Shown here piece by piece: positions 1-8,146 of a stretch of DNA of 36,389 bases; the first letter of the stretch is position 1; every line of letters begins with the position of its first letter. Position numbers and translations under genes: made by a program. Origin of the DNA: an uncultured Alphaproteobacteria bacterium (GTDB lineage Bacteria > Pseudomonadota > Alphaproteobacteria > UBA8366 > GCA-2717185); NCBI GenBank assembly GCA_943788635.1, contig CALSRA010000057.1:1-36389 (forward strand), given 5' to 3'. The notes under the pieces are model-generated. The model was not told the origin of the DNA. It saw only the letters and a list, made by a program, of their open reading frames with translations, and did no database searches.

Positions 1-831
1 CGCCATGCCGGCCTTGAGGTCGGGACTGGCGCTGTCCAGTGTCACCACGACGGGAAATGACGAGGCGGCATCGGCGCGGGAGCCCAGCTCGCTGACATGG
101 GCATCAAGGACGACGGTGGGGTCATCCGCCAAACGGATCACCGCATCCTTTCCGACTGTCAGCAGATTGATCACGTCATAACTGACCGAAAACGAAACCT
201 CGAAGGAACTGGCGCTGTAGATCGTGGCGACAGTGTTTCCCGCGGATACATTGGCGAAGGAATCGACGGATACCGTATTTACAATCCCGTCGAAGGGTGC
301 CCGCAGGACTGCTTTGGTCAGATCCTCGCGGGTGGTCGCCAATGTCTTGCGGGCCTGTGTCAGCTCGGCGCGCGCGCGTTCGGCTTCGTTCCGTGCCTGG
401 TCAGCGGCAACCCGGGTGATTACCCCTTTTGCCAGCAGCGTCGCTTTGCGCTGATTGTCTTCGCTGGCGATCTGGTCCGACGATTGCGCCTGTCGCAACG
501 CCGCTTCGGCGCTTTCGACCTTGAGGGTCAATATGGTCGGGTCGATACGGGCCAGGACATCACCCTTCTTGACCGGCTGTCCGACCTCAAGCTCAACCTC
601 GGCCAGCTTTCCGGAAATTTCGAACGACAGGGTGGAGAGGGAGGCGGGCTGCAGGACACTGGGGTATTTACGCACGGTGCTGCGTTCCTCATCCTGCACC
701 AGGATCGTCTTCAGACCGCGCACCACGGGTTCTTCGGCTTCCGACGCGTTTTCGTCTTCGCCACAGGCCGCCAAGGGTATCAACAGAGAAAGTATGAGAA
801 CCGTACGAAGGGATAGTATCGACCTGAGCAT
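1..831 (-). CDS. RND-type efflux periplasmic adaptor (membrane fusion) lipoprotein, partial
   Basis: The minus-strand frame is open from an ATG at 831 to the window edge, so 277 codons are present and the C-terminus is missing. GAGGAG lies about seven bases before the ATG. The N-terminus is a lipoprotein signal with lipobox LAAC and the lipidated Cys at about residue 23. A biotinyl-lipoyl half-domain follows (about 65-90, with EVGQPVKKGDVLARID). Then comes an Ala/Glu/Arg-rich coiled-coil hairpin (about 95-165) and the second lipoyl half with LRAPFDGIV (about 170). The last visible residues, DLKAGMA, match the barrel-domain motif of this family. Such proteins link an inner-membrane RND pump to an outer-membrane channel. 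The pump gene would be expected downstream, outside the window. Its substrate cannot be told. The family call is secure. Confidence 0.9.
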   Translation of the reverse strand, partial: MLRSILSLRTVLILSLLIPLAACGEDENASEAEEPVVRGLKTILVQDEERSTVRKYPSVLQPASLSTLSFEISGKLAEVELEVGQPVKKGDVLARIDPTILTLKVESAEAALRQAQSSDQIASEDNQRKATLLAKGVITRVAADQARNEAERARAELTQARKTLATTREDLTKAVLRAPFDGIVNTVSVDSFANVSAGNTVATIYSASSFEVSFSVSYDVINLLTVGKDAVIRLADDPTVVLDAHVSELGSRADAASSFPVVVTLDSASPDLKAGMA

Positions 832-892
832 CGCCAACTCCTCTGCGTGTTTCACAAGCCGGTCTAGCAGTGAAAAAAACGCCAAACAACCG

Positions 893-1603
893 CTAAATTT
901 TGCGGTGCGGTATAGCGGTGTGAGGCGCGTTGCCTGCGCCCGGATCTGCGGCGCTTCCCTTCGACAGGAAGCTCTGAAACAGCAGATCGAATACGGCGCG
1001 GGTATCTTCTTCGGCGACGAACAGATGGATTTCCGTATAGGTCGAGGTGATCTCGATCAGATTGACATTCTGCAGCGCAACCCGTTGCAGCAGCATATAG
1101 AGCATGCCGGGAATATGGGCGTAGCGCGGGTCGAACTGAACGCCGATAGCGGCCAGGTCGTCGCAGCGATAGACCGGTTTGCGGCGAATTTTCCGGTCCA
1201 GTTCCGGCATGCGGTCGCGGTCGAGGATGATGGTGACCTCGTGCTGGCCCTGCGACAGGCTGCAATAGCCGCCGTCGCGGTGGATGCGTTCGTAATGCGC
1301 GTTCAGCACGCCGTGGATGTCCGGCTGGCGGGGATAGGTTGCCGTGCACAGCCCGGAATGGATTGTCACCCGGTCAACTGCGTAATGCCGCGCTGTTGGC
1401 GTTGTGGGCTGCATGTCGCGTTGCAGGCGTGACAGGGCCATGGTCAATGCGGTTGGCTGGACCTCTTTTAGCGTGCGGCTTTTGATATGCGGTTGCAGGT
1501 ACCGGGCAAGCTGCGACAGGTTGAAAAGGCCGTGATGCAACCCGAATTCGAGGAACGGATTGCCCTCGACATTGGCTTTCAGGGCGTCGGAAATACGGAT
1601 CAT
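893..1603 (-). CDS. Possible regulator: helical (winged-helix-like) N-terminus plus ACT-like C-terminal domain, 236 aa
   Basis: I do not recognise a named family. Residues 1-65 are helical and look like a winged-helix DNA-binding segment (FNLSQLARYL, then a second helix with TALTMALSRLQR). Residues about 158-215 read as an ACT domain of the aspartokinase type: GMLYMLLQRVALQNVNLIEI followed by STYTEIHLFVAEED. Residues about 78-130 may be a second, degenerate ACT-like half (HSGLCTATYP, then EVTIILD). ACT domains commonly bind amino acids, so a ligand-sensing regulator is plausible but inferred. The gene diverges from the dapA-like gene at 1712. Two AT-rich palindromes lie between them, the first starting two bases from this start codon. 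The dense codon bias of the neighbours is kept and the frame is intact. Confidence 0.6.
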   Translation of the reverse strand: MIRISDALKANVEGNPFLEFGLHHGLFNLSQLARYLQPHIKSRTLKEVQPTALTMALSRLQRDMQPTTPTARHYAVDRVTIHSGLCTATYPRQPDIHGVLNAHYERIHRDGGYCSLSQGQHEVTIILDRDRMPELDRKIRRKPVYRCDDLAAIGVQFDPRYAHIPGMLYMLLQRVALQNVNLIEITSTYTEIHLFVAEEDTRAVFDLLFQSFLSKGSAADPGAGNAPHTAIPHRKI

Positions 1604-1605
1604 GT

Positions 1606-1639
1606 GTTATATTTATAACGTTATGTGTTTAAAATAAAC
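1606..1639. promoter_or_regulatory. Two AT-rich palindromes in a divergent promoter region, candidate operators
   Basis: GTTATA-TT-TATAAC is a perfect inverted repeat at 1606-1619. GTTTA-AAA-TAAAC is a second one at 1627-1639. They are about 21 bases centre to centre, close to two helical turns. They are the most AT-rich stretch in a GC-rich window and lie between the start of the HTH/ACT-like gene (1603) and the dapA-like gene (1712). Operator function for the adjacent regulator is inferred from position and symmetry. Confidence 0.45.
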
Positions 1640-1711
1640 AAAATCATCGGAAAATTTCCGCAAGAGTTTCCGCGCGAATAGGGTCCCGCCAGATCAATTG
1701 GGAGATATTCG

Positions 1712-2620
1712 ATGACGAAGCAGTTTCAGGGCGCTTACACCGCGCTTGCCACCCCCTTCACCGAAGCCGGTGCGGTTGATTTCGACGCATTGGGCGTGCT
1801 GGTCGACCGTCAGGTCCATGCCGGCACGGCCGGGATCGCATTACTGGTCACGACCGGGGAATGGCCGACGGTTCGAACCGAGGAAGCGCGCCGCATCATC
1901 CGCCATGCGGTTGCCCGCGCCGGAGGCCGAATACAGGTCATTGCCGGCTTGGGCAGCAATGACACCGCGCGCAGTGTGGAAGCTGCGATGGCAGCAGGCG
2001 ATCTCGGCCTGGACGGGTTCCTCGTGACCTGCCCGTATTACAACAAGCCGAGCCAGGCGGGGCTGTACGAACATCACATGCGGCTGGCTGACGCGGCGGC
2101 GGTGCCGCTCATCCTGTACAACATCGCCGGGCGCAGCGGCGTCAATATCACCACGGATACAATGCTTCGCTTGGCCAACCACGACATGATCGCCGGGGTG
2201 AAGGAAGCCAGCGGCAATTTCGACCAGATCATGGACGTGATCGCGGGCGCGCCGGACGGTTTCAGCGTGCTGTGCGGCGATGACGACATGACCTTTGCCA
2301 TGATGGCGCATGGCGGGGCGGGGGTGATCTCCACCGTCGGCAACCTGGTGCCGGACGACGTGGTGGCGCTGGTCGCGGCGCTGGATGCGGGCGACCTGCC
2401 GACGGCGCGGCGCCTCCATAACCGGCTGCTGCCGCTGATGCGCGGCTGCATGATGGAAACCAACCCGATCCCGGTAAAGACGGCGCTGGCCTGGAAAGGC
2501 CTGATCCGCGAAACCTTCCGCCTGCCGATCACGCCGATGCAGCCGGAAAACCGGCCGATCTGGCAGGCGCTACTGGCAGAATACGGCTTTCTTGGTCACG
2601 CGAAAGACGTCGCTGCCTGA
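1712..2620 (+). CDS. dapA: 4-hydroxy-tetrahydrodipicolinate synthase family protein (DapA-like)
   Basis: This is a full-length 302-residue (beta/alpha)8 aldolase of the DapA/NanA family. Canonical DapA condenses pyruvate with aspartate semialdehyde in lysine and cell-wall precursor synthesis. Residues aligned with the E. coli enzyme at a constant offset of +3 are conserved: Thr47, Tyr110, Tyr136, Arg141 and the Schiff-base Lys164 (GVKEASGN). In contrast, the positions matching the E. coli lysine-feedback residues Ser48, His53, His56 and Glu84 are Trp51, Thr56, Ala59 and Arg87. Feedback inhibition by lysine is therefore unlikely, or the true substrate differs. GGGAG precedes the ATG. The gene diverges from the ACT-domain gene and converges, six bases apart, on a dioxygenase gene. 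The family call is firm; the symbol is less so, because paralogues are common in alphaproteobacteria. Confidence 0.85.
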   Translation: MTKQFQGAYTALATPFTEAGAVDFDALGVLVDRQVHAGTAGIALLVTTGEWPTVRTEEARRIIRHAVARAGGRIQVIAGLGSNDTARSVEAAMAAGDLGLDGFLVTCPYYNKPSQAGLYEHHMRLADAAAVPLILYNIAGRSGVNITTDTMLRLANHDMIAGVKEASGNFDQIMDVIAGAPDGFSVLCGDDDMTFAMMAHGGAGVISTVGNLVPDDVVALVAALDAGDLPTARRLHNRLLPLMRGCMMETNPIPVKTALAWKGLIRETFRLPITPMQPENRPIWQALLAEYGFLGHAKDVAA

Positions 2621-2626
2621 GGACGG

Positions 2627-3511
2627 TTACGCCGCGATCTGTTCTGCGGTCGGGCCTTCGCCAGCGAGCGTCGTGCGGCGCATGTCGCGGGGTTCGTCGG
2701 CGGGGTAGGAGCGGACGCGGTGCATGGTCTGGCGGTTGTCCCACATGACCAGGTCGCCGACCGTCCATTCATGGGCATAGACGAATTCGGGCCGGGTTGC
2801 CTGCTCGATCAGGTCACGCAGGAAAATACGCGATTCCGGGACGGGCCAGCCGACGATGCCGCCGGCATGGGAGGCGAGGTAGATCGATTTGCGTCCGGTC
2901 GCCGGGTTGATCCGCACCATTGACTGCCGCACCGGCTTGAAGCGTTTCTGTTCTTCCTCGGTAAAGTCGAAGAAGCCGATCTGCTGGCGCGAGAACATTT
3001 GCGAATGCTCACAGATCAGACCCTCGCATTGCGCCTTCAACTCGTCGTCCATGGCGTCCCAGGCGGCAACCATGCTGGCGAATTCGGTATTGCCGCCCTT
3101 GGAGGGCAGGGCGATCGCGTGCAGCAGCGAATATTTCGCCGGCGTCACCTTGAACGAAGAGTCGGAATGCCACAGCTGGTTGCCGATGCCGAACAACCGC
3201 CGCCGGTCATCCCGCGCCATCGGCTTTTCGTCGATGTCCAGGTTGGACACATCGGCGAAGGTCGTCGGCATGCGGTATTCTTCCGGCTTTTTCAGGTTGG
3301 TGCCGCCGGACATCTCGATTGTGCCCAGCGCCTCGGTAAAGGCGAGCTGTTGGTCGCCGGTCATCGGCTGTTCGCGGAAGACCAGGACGGCGTATTCATC
3401 CATGCCGGCATGGATTGCAGCGGCGTCTTCGGCGGATAGCGGCTGGCGGATATCAACGCCGGTGACCACACCACCGATATGCGGGGTCAACCTTTGGATG
3501 GAAATGGGCAT
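2627..3511 (-). CDS. TauD/TfdA-family 2-oxoglutarate/Fe(II)-dependent dioxygenase
   Basis: A 294-residue cytosolic dioxygenase of the taurine/2,4-D type, which couples oxidative decarboxylation of 2-oxoglutarate to hydroxylation of a small substrate. The iron facial triad is visible as His115-x-Asp117 (LWHSDSSF) and His264 (DNRQTMHR). Arginines at about 275-279 (PRDMRRTTLAG) would hold 2-oxoglutarate. The start at 3511 is chosen because GGAGG lies nine bases upstream; a 29-residue upstream extension lacks such a site and has no homology-like features. The actual substrate is unknown. A second TauD-like gene lies at the right edge of the window and shares the same motif layout. There is no sulfonate transporter nearby, so taurine itself is not indicated. 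Confidence 0.88.
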   Translation of the reverse strand: MPISIQRLTPHIGGVVTGVDIRQPLSAEDAAAIHAGMDEYAVLVFREQPMTGDQQLAFTEALGTIEMSGGTNLKKPEEYRMPTTFADVSNLDIDEKPMARDDRRRLFGIGNQLWHSDSSFKVTPAKYSLLHAIALPSKGGNTEFASMVAAWDAMDDELKAQCEGLICEHSQMFSRQQIGFFDFTEEEQKRFKPVRQSMVRINPATGRKSIYLASHAGGIVGWPVPESRIFLRDLIEQATRPEFVYAHEWTVGDLVMWDNRQTMHRVRSYPADEPRDMRRTTLAGEGPTAEQIAA

Positions 3512-3721
3512 GGCCTGTACCTCCCTCAGAATTGTATGGCCTGATTTTAAGGCCGCGCGGCGCGGCGGCGCAAGCCATGCCACATTGGAAACGATCAATC
3601 TTGAAAAACAGGCATGTTTCCGGGCAGGGAAACAGGCGTCGGTAATATGGCAGGACGTGCTTTTAAAAGTGGTAAAATAATATAAAATACAGTCAGGATA
3701 AGAAGAGGCACCGCTACGAGT

Positions 3722-4660
3722 GTGATGTCGGGCGATGCATCGCCCGGTTGGTTTCTAGTCACGTCACCTGGCCGGACGGCGACCTACTGGCTTGCGTGGT
3801 CGCTCAGTCAGCACCCGGATATCGTCTGCAGCCATGGGAACCATTTTCCCCCCGATATTGTGACCTTTGACAAAGATGGACGGGCCGAACTGGATCCTGC
3901 ACACCCCGCAGAACCGATCCGGTCGATTTATGATATTCCGGACATGGGGGCATTGGGCGTTGGCCCCGAAGGCCTGAGCGCCCGGCAGGATAACTTCAAC
4001 AGCAAGACCGTCAGCGAATACCTGGATGCGCATCGGATGTTCGGTGACTCGGCCGTAATCGGCAATGTCCATGGTTACACGCTTGGCAATTTGCGGCGGC
4101 GACTGGCCGCCGAGACACCCGACCGGACGATCAGTGTCATCAATCTGATCCGGCATCCGGTCGACCAGATTCTGTCTTTCGTCAGTCGCCACCAGTTCGA
4201 TGCGGCGCGTAGCGACGATTACAAGCAGGCGCGGCTTAATCTTGCGGGGCGCCATGAAGAGGTCACGGGCGAAGTCGGGGCGCTTTTTCACGTTGATTTC
4301 GACGATTTCGAAAACATGAATTTCCTGACGACGGCTTTGCAGGTCAGCAATATGCAGCAGGATATCCTGATCGAAGATGTCGAACATATTCCGTTTGAAG
4401 AACTGACACGGTCGCCGGCGATATTCCGGAAGGTCCTCGCCCGTATTACCGGCGGCGCTGATTTCCGGGTGGGCCCGACCTATATCGAGCAGGTATTCGA
4501 GGAGGGGCCGATGAATTATTCGGTGACGGAAAAGCAACCTGTCGAAGATGTTTTCGCCGCCCTGCAGGACTGGCAGAAATTCCTTATCCGCAATGTTATG
4601 ACCGAGGAGGTCACCATTCGCTATTCCGAATACGGATACGACATGAGGCTGCTGGAGTAA
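3722..4660 (+). CDS. Sulfotransferase-like P-loop protein
   Basis: A protein of about 311 residues with the two PAPS-binding signatures of sulfotransferases in weak form. Near the N-terminus is TSPGRTATYWLAWSL, which resembles the 5'-phosphosulfate loop (PxSGTTWL). At about 140-155 is VINLIRHPVDQILSF, which resembles the 3'-phosphate loop (RxPxD...S). The rest does not suggest a specific acceptor. A GTG at 3722 and an ATG at 3725 are both possible starts; AAGAAGAGG lies about 15 bases upstream of them, which is loose spacing. The upstream 210 bases hold an AT-rich stretch (3660-3690) that could carry a promoter. The gene appears monocistronic. Sulfation or a related transfer to a glycan or small molecule is inferred from the fold only. 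Confidence 0.65.
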   Translation: MMSGDASPGWFLVTSPGRTATYWLAWSLSQHPDIVCSHGNHFPPDIVTFDKDGRAELDPAHPAEPIRSIYDIPDMGALGVGPEGLSARQDNFNSKTVSEYLDAHRMFGDSAVIGNVHGYTLGNLRRRLAAETPDRTISVINLIRHPVDQILSFVSRHQFDAARSDDYKQARLNLAGRHEEVTGEVGALFHVDFDDFENMNFLTTALQVSNMQQDILIEDVEHIPFEELTRSPAIFRKVLARITGGADFRVGPTYIEQVFEEGPMNYSVTEKQPVEDVFAALQDWQKFLIRNVMTEEVTIRYSEYGYDMRLLE

Positions 4661-4774
4661 CGATGGCGGGATTGGTTCCGAAGCCGGGGCGGATCCATTA
4701 ATTTTCTGGTGTCGGGTCTTGTCGGGTGCCTAAGCTGTTTGCCAATGGATCAACCTTCCAACGGGAGACCGCTA

Positions 4775-5464
4775 ATGCTGAAATTCTATTACAATCTGGG
4801 ACCGAACCCGACCAAGGTAGCGCTGTTTCTGGAAGAATCCGGATTGGAATACGAACTGGTGCCGGTCGATACGCGCAAGGGCGAGCAGTTCACGCCCGAA
4901 TATCTGGCGATCAATCCGAACGCCAAGGCGCCGAGCCTGACTGATGGCGATGTCACGATTTTCGACAGTAACGCCATCCTGCTGTATCTGGGTGAAAAGA
5001 CCGGCCAGTTCATGCCAGCCGATACGCCCGAGAACCGGGGGCAATTGCTGTCCTGGCTGATGTTCATCGCCAGCGGCGTCGGGCCGTATTCGGGACAGTC
5101 GGTGCATTTCCAGCGCTATGCGCCGGAGAAGCTGCCCTATGCGATCAACCGCTACCGCTTCGAGGCATTGCGCCATTATCAGATCCTCGACAATCAGCTG
5201 GCGAAAAGCGAATACGTGCTGGGCGACACATACACGATCATCGACATGGCGGCCTGGGGCTGGGCGCGGCTGTTACCAGTGGTGCTGGATGAGGAATCGT
5301 GGAGCGGATTACCGAACCTGAAGCGGCTGGTGGACGGCATCAACGCGCGTCCGGCAGTGGCGAAGGCGCTGGCATTGAAGGAACATTATACCTTCAAGAC
5401 GGAAATGGATGCGGAGTCGAACCGCTATATGTTCCCGCAGAATATCGATTACAAGGCGGGCTGA
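4775..5464 (+). CDS. Glutathione S-transferase
   Basis: A 229-residue protein of normal GST length. The N-terminal thioredoxin-like domain (about 1-80) begins MLKFYYNLGPNPTKVALFLE. It contains the cis-proline region NPNAKAPSL and the glutathione-contact motif FDSNAILLYL, with the conserved Asp-Ser pair. The C-terminal all-helical domain holds YVLGDTYTIIDMAAWGW, the usual N-capping-box region of the fold. This resembles the bacterial YghU/YfcG-like disulfide-reducing class, but subclass is uncertain. The start at 4775 is preferred over an upstream one at 4709 because it opens directly on the first beta strand. GGGAG lies about ten bases before it. It stands alone and converges on the HlyD-like gene at 5535, with a weak possible hairpin around 5490-5515 between them. 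Confidence 0.88.
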   Translation: MLKFYYNLGPNPTKVALFLEESGLEYELVPVDTRKGEQFTPEYLAINPNAKAPSLTDGDVTIFDSNAILLYLGEKTGQFMPADTPENRGQLLSWLMFIASGVGPYSGQSVHFQRYAPEKLPYAINRYRFEALRHYQILDNQLAKSEYVLGDTYTIIDMAAWGWARLLPVVLDEESWSGLPNLKRLVDGINARPAVAKALALKEHYTFKTEMDAESNRYMFPQNIDYKAG

Positions 5465-5534
5465 TCCGGGTTCAGATACGGCGTGTCAGGGGTGGCGGCA
5501 TGTGCCGTCGTTCCACCTGGCGCCGGAAGGATGA

Positions 5535-6722
5535 CTACCAGAGTTTGATCCAGTCGTAGATCCGCACATTGATATCCGCGCGCATACCGGGTGTCAGGTT
5601 TGGCGGGGGATTTTCGAGCGATATGCGAACCGGCACCCGTTCGCTCGAGGCGCCGAAACGGCTGTTGCCGTTGACCTTGGCGCTGATACCCATTTCGGTC
5701 GTGGTGATGCGGCCGATCTGCCGCAACGTGCCGTAAAAATCCTCGAACGGGTAGGCGTCCAGGTTGACCAGAACCTCCTGACCCGGCTGTAAATGGCGAA
5801 GCTGGCTTTCCTCGACATAGGCTTCGACCCAGTACAGTTTCGGATCGTGCAGCATCAGGATATTGACGCCGTCCTCGATGTATTCGCCGCGGAACTTGTG
5901 GATACGGCCGACCACGCCGTCGATCGGGCTGGTGATATGCCGATAGCTCGCCCAGAGTTCCTGCTTGGCAATTGAATCGGCAATGCGGGACTGCTCGATG
6001 TCGGAAATCCGGATATCGTTCTCGATGATTTCGATTTGGCTGCGGGTGGATTCAAGCTGCGCCAGTTCCTGCCGTGCGACCGCGATGCGGCCTTTCAGCA
6101 GGGTGGCTTCGCCTTCCAGTTCCAGCGCCTTGTCCTGTTCGGCGGTCAACTGGGTTTCCGGGGTGAATTTGCGCGATACCAGCAGCCTCGTCCGCGCCAG
6201 ATTCTTGGCGGAAAGCTTGATCCGGCCGTCAATGGACAGGGATTCCTGTTCCATCGCGCGAATCTTCACCCGCTGGGTCTTGAGTTTGGAGGCGAGTTCC
6301 GTTTCGAAGGTGCTTTTTTCCGACAGCAGGCGCTTGCGCTTGGCCCGTTCCAGCGCAAGATCGGTTTGCAGTGACTTGATGTTCAGCAGGATGTCTTCAT
6401 GGTAGAGGATAATAAGAAGCTGGCCCTTCTTTACCGCGGAGCCTTCCTCGACCTGGATACTCTCGATCTTGCCATCGACCTGGGCCGAAATATTGGTGAT
6501 ATCTGTCTGGATGCGCGCATTGTTCTCGTAGACATGGGTGAACCAGTGGAACACCTCATAGGACACGGCCAGAAAGGCGCCAATCAGGAGGACGCCCACG
6601 ACGGCTTTGAGTTTGCGCTTCAGTTCCAAAATGGAGTCTCTTTGGTCACGATGGAAAACATTCGAATTATCTGGAGTACCGGCTAGCCACCGTGCGAAAT
6701 ATTCATCCGCAGATCTGCCCAA
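5535..6722 (-). CDS. HlyD/EmrA-type membrane fusion (secretion/efflux) protein
   Basis: A protein of up to 395 residues with one membrane segment near residues 38-60 (KAVVGVLLIGAFLAVSYEV). A lipoyl half-domain follows (ISAQVDGKIESIQVEEG). Residues about 115-240 form a long coiled coil rich in Leu, Glu, Lys and Arg. The second lipoyl half contains HITSPIDGVVGRIH, and a beta-barrel domain ends NLTPGMRADINVRI. These adaptors sit in the inner membrane and span the periplasm for MFS or ABC pumps. The start is uncertain: the longest frame begins with TTG at 6722 without a clear ribosome site, and a downstream TTG at about 6632 would shorten the cytoplasmic tail. The divergent MFS gene at 6852 is a candidate partner, but that is inferred from adjacency only. 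Confidence 0.85.
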   Translation of the reverse strand: MGRSADEYFARWLAGTPDNSNVFHRDQRDSILELKRKLKAVVGVLLIGAFLAVSYEVFHWFTHVYENNARIQTDITNISAQVDGKIESIQVEEGSAVKKGQLLIILYHEDILLNIKSLQTDLALERAKRKRLLSEKSTFETELASKLKTQRVKIRAMEQESLSIDGRIKLSAKNLARTRLLVSRKFTPETQLTAEQDKALELEGEATLLKGRIAVARQELAQLESTRSQIEIIENDIRISDIEQSRIADSIAKQELWASYRHITSPIDGVVGRIHKFRGEYIEDGVNILMLHDPKLYWVEAYVEESQLRHLQPGQEVLVNLDAYPFEDFYGTLRQIGRITTTEMGISAKVNGNSRFGASSERVPVRISLENPPPNLTPGMRADINVRIYDWIKLW

Positions 6723-6851
6723 TATAAAGCAGGTTGATTAAAATACGGTCATTTCCAATAGATCAATGCGACGCTATCAGCAAACCCTTTCACCGGCAAC
6801 TGAATGTCCCGGATATGATAATTCACCTACTTGCGGTAACAGGGTAGCGAA

Positions 6852-8105
6852 TTGAGCCTGGATACCGACAGCAATCCGGCCGATGTCAGCATTCGGGTGC
6901 TGCTGCGCGACCCGAGTTATCTGGCTTTCTGGTTCGTTGGCGGGTTTACCGGCGTCATCCGCTGGTTCCAGTTGCTGGCGCTCGGCGTATACACGTTCGA
7001 AACAACAAACTCGCCGCTTCTGGTTTCGGTCGTGCCGTTACTGTGGATGCTGCCCCTGGCGTTGTGCGGGCCCGTGATTGGGGCGGTTGCCGACCGGTTG
7101 AACCGCAAATTGATGCTCGCGGCATCCATTCTGGCGATCACGGTGGTGTCCATCGGCATGGCGACGCTTGCCTGGGCCGGGGAACTGGCGTTCATCCATG
7201 TTGCCATCGCGTCTTTCCTGAGCGGCATTTTCTGGGCGACGGATATGCCGGTGCGCCGGCGCCTGCTGGGGGACCTGTCGGGGGGGGCACTGTCGGCGGC
7301 GATGAGCCTGGACGCGGCGACCAGTAACGCAACCCGAATGCTTGGCCCCTTGCTGGGTGGGGTGATCCTGCAATATGTCGGCGTGTTCGGGGTGTTCCTG
7401 TTCAGTGCCGTTGTCTATTCCATCTGCCTGGTACTGGTCATTCTGGCGCGGGTGCCGGAACGGGAACTGCCCGGCGGCTCTTTCACGTTTATCAGCGATC
7501 TGCGCGCGGGTGTCCGCTATGTCATGGGCGATGCCAACCTGCGCCGTATTCTGCTGATTACGATTGCCTTCAATGTCTGGGGATTTCCCTTTACCTCGAT
7601 GATCCCGGTGCTGGGGCGTGACCACCTGGGGCTCGATCCCTTCATGGTCGGGGTGCTGTCCAGCCTGGAAGGACTGGGCGCCTTTGTCGGTGCGCTGCTT
7701 GTCGCCACCGTGGCGCGCCCCGCGAACTACTTTCAGGTCTACCAGTGGGGCACCACGATCTATATTTCGATGATTTTTTACCTTAGCATTCTTTCATATG
7801 TTGCTGGTGGACCTCATCATTCTTTCTTTATTGTATCAATTTGTCTGACCGTGACAGGCGTTGCCGGTGCCTGTTTTTCCGCGATGCAGAGCACGCTTAC
7901 CTACCTGGGGGCATCGCCGGAATATCGCAGCCGTGTGCTCGGCGTGCTGACATTGTGTATCGGGTCCGGTCCGATCGGCTTCTTCAATGTGGGCTGGATG
8001 GCGGATCTTTGGGGCGCGCCGACAGCGTTGTTCATCATGGCGCTGGAAGGGCTTTTTGCGCTGTTCCTGCTCTGGCTATTCGCGCGGGACGACTCTCCCG
8101 CCTGA
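6852..8105 (+). CDS. MFS transporter (EntS/MFS_3-like exporter)
   Basis: About 417 residues with twelve predicted hydrophobic segments. The first is at about 22-45 (YLAFWFVGGFTG), and the loop between segments two and three carries VADRLNRK, the MFS motif A region. The N-half contains ATDMPVRRRLLGDL, typical of the EntS/MFS_3 group of efflux carriers. A TTG at 6852 is the proposed start because membrane segment one begins only 20 residues later and no ATG lies in between. A GTG at 6897 is an alternative. The gene is divergent from the HlyD-like adaptor (130 bases between starts) and converges on a histidine kinase. Around 7770-7845 the sequence is unusually AT-rich for this gene, with the frame intact. 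The substrate is unknown. Confidence 0.85.
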   Translation: MSLDTDSNPADVSIRVLLRDPSYLAFWFVGGFTGVIRWFQLLALGVYTFETTNSPLLVSVVPLLWMLPLALCGPVIGAVADRLNRKLMLAASILAITVVSIGMATLAWAGELAFIHVAIASFLSGIFWATDMPVRRRLLGDLSGGALSAAMSLDAATSNATRMLGPLLGGVILQYVGVFGVFLFSAVVYSICLVLVILARVPERELPGGSFTFISDLRAGVRYVMGDANLRRILLITIAFNVWGFPFTSMIPVLGRDHLGLDPFMVGVLSSLEGLGAFVGALLVATVARPANYFQVYQWGTTIYISMIFYLSILSYVAGGPHHSFFIVSICLTVTGVAGACFSAMQSTLTYLGASPEYRSRVLGVLTLCIGSGPIGFFNVGWMADLWGAPTALFIMALEGLFALFLLWLFARDDSPA

Positions 8106-8146
8106 GCCCGGTTTTTCTGGCCGCAGGCGGGGCCCTTACCTGACCG

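Noticed and set aside
97..1432. Long plus-strand open frames over the efflux adaptor and ACT-domain genes
   Set aside because: They are antisense shadows. The minus-strand frames have ribosome sites, domain motifs and a lipobox; the plus-strand translations show no family features.
1866..1884. GGTTCGAAC-like string resembling a tRNA T-loop
   Set aside because: It lies in frame inside the dapA-like gene, with no acceptor or anticodon stems around it.
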